Source of the DNA: Apostichopus japonicus
Lineage: Eukaryota > Echinodermata > Holothuroidea > Aspidochirotida > Stichopodidae
Length of the DNA: 64,000 nt
Direction: 5' to 3'
Assembly (NCBI RefSeq): GCF_037975245.1
Contig: NC_092562.1
Coordinates: forward strand, 5,567,501 to 5,631,500
Shown: positions 27,601 to 33,600 of the stretch, piece by piece
How the letters are laid out: the number at the start of each line of letters is the position of its first letter
How positions within the stretch are numbered: the stretch's first letter is position 1
Notes under the pieces: generated by a model
What the model was told of the DNA's origin: nothing
What the model saw: the letters and a program-made list of their open reading frames with translations, nothing else
Databases searched by the model: none
Position numbers and translations under genes: made by a program

Positions 27601-30600
27601 GTCATACTGATGGTATATGCTGTAACCTTATATTCTTTCTGTTAAATGTTTTAATGTTGTGTGGTTTGTATAGTCACACTGATGGTATATGCTGTAACCT
27701 TATATTCTTTCTGTTAAATGCTTGTCTGTGACAGAGCTTCTTGACAGCTGATGCCTTCATCTGTACGCAGTCGCCGTTACCTACCACAGTGGAGGATTTC
27801 TGGAGGCTTGTCTTTGAGTATCGTTGTACCAGAATAATAATGCTTAACAAGATTGATGGCTCAGATAAGGTACCACGTTTAGTTTCCAATTAATCTTGTC
27901 TAACTCATGGAGTTTAACCTAAAACTATTTCATATGTACTTTTTTGCATCTGTTTGTAGTTAGATGCTTCAAACACATAATTTTTTGATAAATACTTTTT
28001 CAATACATCATCTGACATATACCCAGAGAAATACATTATTGCAAAATAAAATTAATGTTAAATGTGTAATAAGTAAAACTCTGTATGGAAATGTTTTCAT
28101 GTACTTACCTCATCTTTTCTCCTCTTTTTTTAGCATGTACCTTACTATTGGCCCAGAGGTGGCACTGTACAGTATGGTAGTATTACAGTGGAGAGCATAG
28201 AATCACAAAACACTTCCCAAATAGCAAGAAAATTCCTGGTTTCTCACATGAATACGGAGGTAAGCTGTCTCTCCCCATCTCTATTATTCAAAATGCTTCA
28301 CATACTTTACCAAGTTGATGAATGTGTTTGTTCAGAGAATTCTCTGCAAAGCTGATCAGTTTATCAGTGCTCCAAGAAGTAATACCAAGAAGCACTTACA
28401 GATTGTCATTGAGAGTATCACACACATATATATGTGCTACATTTGAGCTGCTAAGTAATGAATCTTTCATCATTTGTAATTTGTGTCAACATTAATTTAT
28501 GCTGTATTGCAAGTTCCACTTTATAGAAATTAGTTTCTATTCAGTACTTATTGTCTAACTTACTCGTCTACCTTACTTGTCTACCTTACTCGTCTACCTT
28601 ACTCGTCTACCTTACCTGTCTACCTTACTTGTCTACCTTACTTGTCTACCTTACTCGTCTACCTTACCTGTCTACCTTACCTGCCTACCTTACCGGTCTA
28701 CCTTACTCGTCTACCTTACTAGTCTACCTTACCGGTCTACCTTACTCGTCTACCTTACCTGTCTACCTTACCTGTCTACCTTACCTGCTTACCTTACTCG
28801 TCTACCTTACTCGTCTACCCTACTTGTCTACCTTACCTGTCTACTTTACTTGTCTACCTTACCTGTCTACCTTACCTGTCTACCTTACCTGTCTACCTTA
28901 CCTGCCTACCTTACGTCTACCTTACTCGTCTACCTTACTCGTCTACCCTACTTGTCTACCTTACCTGTCTACCTTACTTGTCTACCTTACCTGTCTACCT
29001 TACCTGCCTACCTTACCTGTCTACCTTAATCGTCTACCTTACTAGTCTACCTTACCTGTCTACTTTACTTGTCTACCTTTCCTGTCTACCTTACCTGCTT
29101 ACCTTACTCGTCTACCTTACTCGTCTACCTTACTTGTCTACCATACTTGTCTACCTTACCGGTCTACCTTACTTGTCTACCTTACCTGTCTACCTTACCT
29201 GTCTACCTTACCTGTCTACCTTACCTGTCTACCTTAATCGTCTACCTTACCTGTCTACTTTACTTGTCTACCTTACCTGTCTACCGTACCTGTCTACCTT
29301 ACCTGCTTACCTTGCTCGTCTACCTTACTCGTCTACCTTACTTGTCTACCATACTTGTCTACCTTACCGGTCTACCTTACTTGTCTACCTTACCTGTCTA
29401 CCTTACCTGTCTACCTTACCTGTCTACCTTAATCGTCTACCTTACTCGTCTACCCTACTTGTCTACCTTACCTGTCTACCTTACTTGTCTACCTTACCTG
29501 TCTACCTTACCTGCCTACCTTACCTGTCTACCTTACCTGTCTACCTTAATCGTCTACCTTACTAGTCTACCTTACCGGTCTACCTTACTTGTCTACCTTA
29601 CCTGTCTACCTTACCTGTCTACCTTACCTGCTTACCTTACTCGTCTACCTTACTCGTCTACCCTACTCGTCTACCTTACCTGTCTACTTTACTTGTCTAC
29701 CTTACCTGTCTACCTTACCTGTCTACCTTACCTGTCTACCTTACCTGCCTACCTTACGTGTACCTTACTCGTCTACCTTTCTCGTCTACCTTATATGTCT
29801 ACCTTACTTGTGTACCTTACTCGTCTACCTTACTCGTCTTCCTTACCTGTCTTCCTTACCTGTCTACCTTACCTGTCTACCTTACCTGTCTACCTTACGT
29901 GTCTACCTTAATTGTCTACCTTACTTGTGTTCCTTACTCGTCTACCTTACCTCTCTACTTTACTTGTCCACCTTACCTGTCTACCTTACTCGTCTACCTT
30001 ACTCGTCTACCTTATTCGTCTACCTTACCTGTCTACCTTACTTGTCTACCTTACCTGCCTACCTTACCTGTCTACCTTAATCGTCTACCTTACTAGTCTA
30101 CTTTACTCGTCTACCTTAGTTGTCTAGACCTTACTTGTCTACCTTACGTGTCTACCTTAGTTGTCTACCTTAGTTGTCTACCTTACTCGTCTACCTTACT
30201 CGTCTACCTTACTTGTCTACCTTACCTGCCTATCTTACCTGTTTACCTAACTCGTCTACCTTACTCGTCTACCCTACTTGTCTACCTTACCTGTCTACCT
30301 TACTTGTCTACCTTACCTGTCTGCCTTACCTGTCTACCTTACCTGCTTACCTTACTCGTCTACCTTACTCGTCTACCTTACTCGTCTACCCTACTTGTCT
30401 ACCTTACCTGTGTACCTTACTTGTCTACCTTACCTGTCTACCTTACCTGCCTACCTTACCTGTCTACCTTAATCGTCTACCTTACTAGTCTACCTTACCT
30501 GTCTACTTTACTTGTCTACCTTTCCTGTCTACCTTACCTGCTTACCTTACTCGTCTACCTTACTCGTCTACCTTACTTGTCTACCATACTTGTCTACCTT

Positions 30601-33600
30601 ACCGGTCTACCTTACTTGTCTACCTTACCTGTCTACCTTACCTGTCTACCTTACCTGTCTACCTTACCTGTCTACCTTAATCGTCTACCTTACCTGTCTA
30701 CTTTACTTGTCTACCTTACCTGTCTACCGTACCTGTCTACCTTACCTGCTTACCTTGCTCGTCTACCTTACTCGTCTACCTTACTTGTCTACCATACTTG
30801 TCTACCATACCGGTCTACCTTACTTGTCTACCTTACCTGTCTACCTTACCTGTCTACCTTACCTGTCTACCTTAATCGTCTACCTTACTCGTCTACCCTA
30901 CTTGTCTACCTTACCTGTCTACCTTACTTGTCTACCTTACCTGTCTACCTTACCTGCCTACCTTACCTGTCTACCTTACCTGTCTACCTTAATCGTCTAC
31001 CTTACTAGTCTACCTTACCGGTCTACCTTACTTGTCTACCTTACCTGTCTACCTTACCTGTCTACCTTACCTGCTTACCTTACTCGTCTACCTTACTCGT
31101 CTACCCTACTCGTCTACCTTACCTGTCTACTTTACTTGTCTACCTTACCTGTCTACCTTACCTGTCTACCTTACCTGTCTACCTTACCTGCCTACCTTAC
31201 GTGTACCTTACTCGTCTACCTTTCTCGTCTACCTTATATGTCTACCTTACTTGTGTACCTTACTCGTCTACCTTACTCGTCTTCCTTACCTGTCTTCCTT
31301 ACCTGTCTACCTTACCTGTCTACCTTACCTGTCTACCTTACGTGTCTACCTTAATTGTCTACCTTACTTGTGTTCCTTACTCGTCTACCTTACCTCTCTA
31401 CTTTACTTGTCCACCTTACCTGTCTACCTTACTCGTCTACCTTACTCGTCTACCTTATTCGTCTACCTTACCTGTCTACCTTACTTGTCTACCTTACCTG
31501 CCTACCTTACCTGTCTACCTTAATCGTCTACCTTACTAGTCTACTTTACTCGTCTACCTTAGTTGTCTAGACCTTACTTGTCTACCTTACGTGTCTACCT
31601 TAGTTGTCTACCTTAGTTGTCTACCTTACTCGTCTACCTTACTCGTCTACCTTACTTGTCTACCTTACCTGCCTATCTTACCTGTTTACCTAACTCGTCT
31701 ACCTTACTCGTCTACCCTACTTGTCTACCTTACCTGTCTACCTTACTTGTCTACCTTACCTGTCTACCTTACCTGTCTACCTTACCTGCTTACCTTACTC
31801 GTCTACCTTACTCGTCTACCTTACTCGTCTACCCTACTTGTCTACCTTACCTGTGTACCTTACTTGTCTACCTTACCTGTCTACCTTACCTGCCTACCTT
31901 ACCTGTCTACCTTAATCGTCTACCTTACTAGTCTACCTTACCTGTCTACTTTACTTGTCTACCTTACCTGTCTACCTTACCTGTCTACCTTACCTGCTTA
32001 CCTTGCTCGTCTACCTTACTCGTCTACCTTACTTGTCTACCATACTTGTCTACCTTACCGGTCTACCTTACTTGTCTACCTTACCTGTCTACCTTACCTG
32101 TCTACCTTAATCGTCTACCTTACTTGTCTACCCTACTTGTCTACCTTACCTGTCTACCTTACTTGTCTACCTTACCTGTCTACCTTACCTGCCTACCTTA
32201 CCTGTCTACCTTAATCGTCTACCTTACTAGTCTACCTTACCGGTCTACCTTACTTGTCTACCTTACCTGTCTACCTTACCTGCTTACCTTACTCGTCTAC
32301 CTTACTCGTCTACCTTACCTGTCTACTTTACTTGTCTACCTTACCTGTCTACCTTACCTGTCTACCTTACCTTACTTGCCTACCTTACTCGTCTACCTTA
32401 CTCGTCTACCTTACTAGTCTACCTTACTCGTCTACCTTACCTGCCTACCTTACTTGTGTACCTTACTCATCTACCTTACTCGTCTACTTTACCTGTCTAC
32501 CTTACTTGTCTACCTTACCTGTGTAGTTTACCTGTCTACCTTACTCGTCTACCTTACTCATCTACCTTACTCGTCTACCTTACCTGTCTACCTTACTTGT
32601 CTACCTTACTTGTCTACCATACTTGTCTACCTTACCGGTCTACCTTACTTGTCTACCTTACTTGTCTACCATACTTGTCTACCTTACCGGTCTACCTTAC
32701 TTGTGTATCTTACTCATCTATCTTACTCGTCTACCTTACTTGTCTACCATACTTGTCTACCATGTATAATAATTATACATAATGTCATAAATATTAAACT
32801 CTTGTAGACAAGTCATATTGAGCTATATTCAGAACAAGTGGGTTATAGTGCATGTTCTTCCTATCTAACAAGAACTGTTTACAGAACATGAATGGGATGG
32901 TACATTCTTGCATATTCATGTCAGATCAGTGTAACTCACACATATTCATATGTCATATCCACCACATGATAACAGTAAGGGTTAATTTGTATGTATATCC
33001 CACAGAAACTTCAGCTGTAAACAAAGGAGTACAATATTACTTCACATAAATCCTTTTGTGAACATTGAAGGCAACAGAAGTTGAAATCATGATGACCTTG
33101 ACAGCTGAAGTAAAATAAATAAATCTCCAAATTAATTTCTTCCTCAGGAAGTCTTACCTGTCGAGCATTGTGATATGTCACCATGGCAACAGATACCAGA
33201 TATGGCATCCAAACTGAAAGAACAACTGAGTTGTAATAGTGGTCCAGTACTTGTACACTGCTTGTAAGTTACAGTTTGTGTGGATAGAAATTTCATGAGA
33301 ACAAGCAAGGAATATCTACAAAAACATTTGGTGAATACAACCATGTTGCGCGTGTATTATGCTTGTGTCATTTAATCAACACAGTACAGGTAATGACTAC
33401 TCTCAACTTTCAAATTTCAATAAATGACTTTTCTTAATTGTAGTGGAATTTATGGCATAATATCATGATTATGATGTTGTACAATAAGGTGACCAGACGT
33501 CCCCGATTTTCGGGGACAGTCCCCGATTACAGTGTGCTGTCCCCGATGAACAAGTGTCCCCGAAAATGTCCCCCGATTCGTCAAAATGTTCAGGAATTTC

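Noticed and set aside
27218-27601. 127-codon frame with 24-residue repeats
   Set aside because: Produced by the 72-bp intronic tandem repeat.
28551-32807. Many long open frames encoding Leu/Thr/Pro/Tyr-rich 13-residue repeats
   Set aside because: They overlap in all three frames of a 13-bp minisatellite inside an intron; openness follows from the unit lacking stops.
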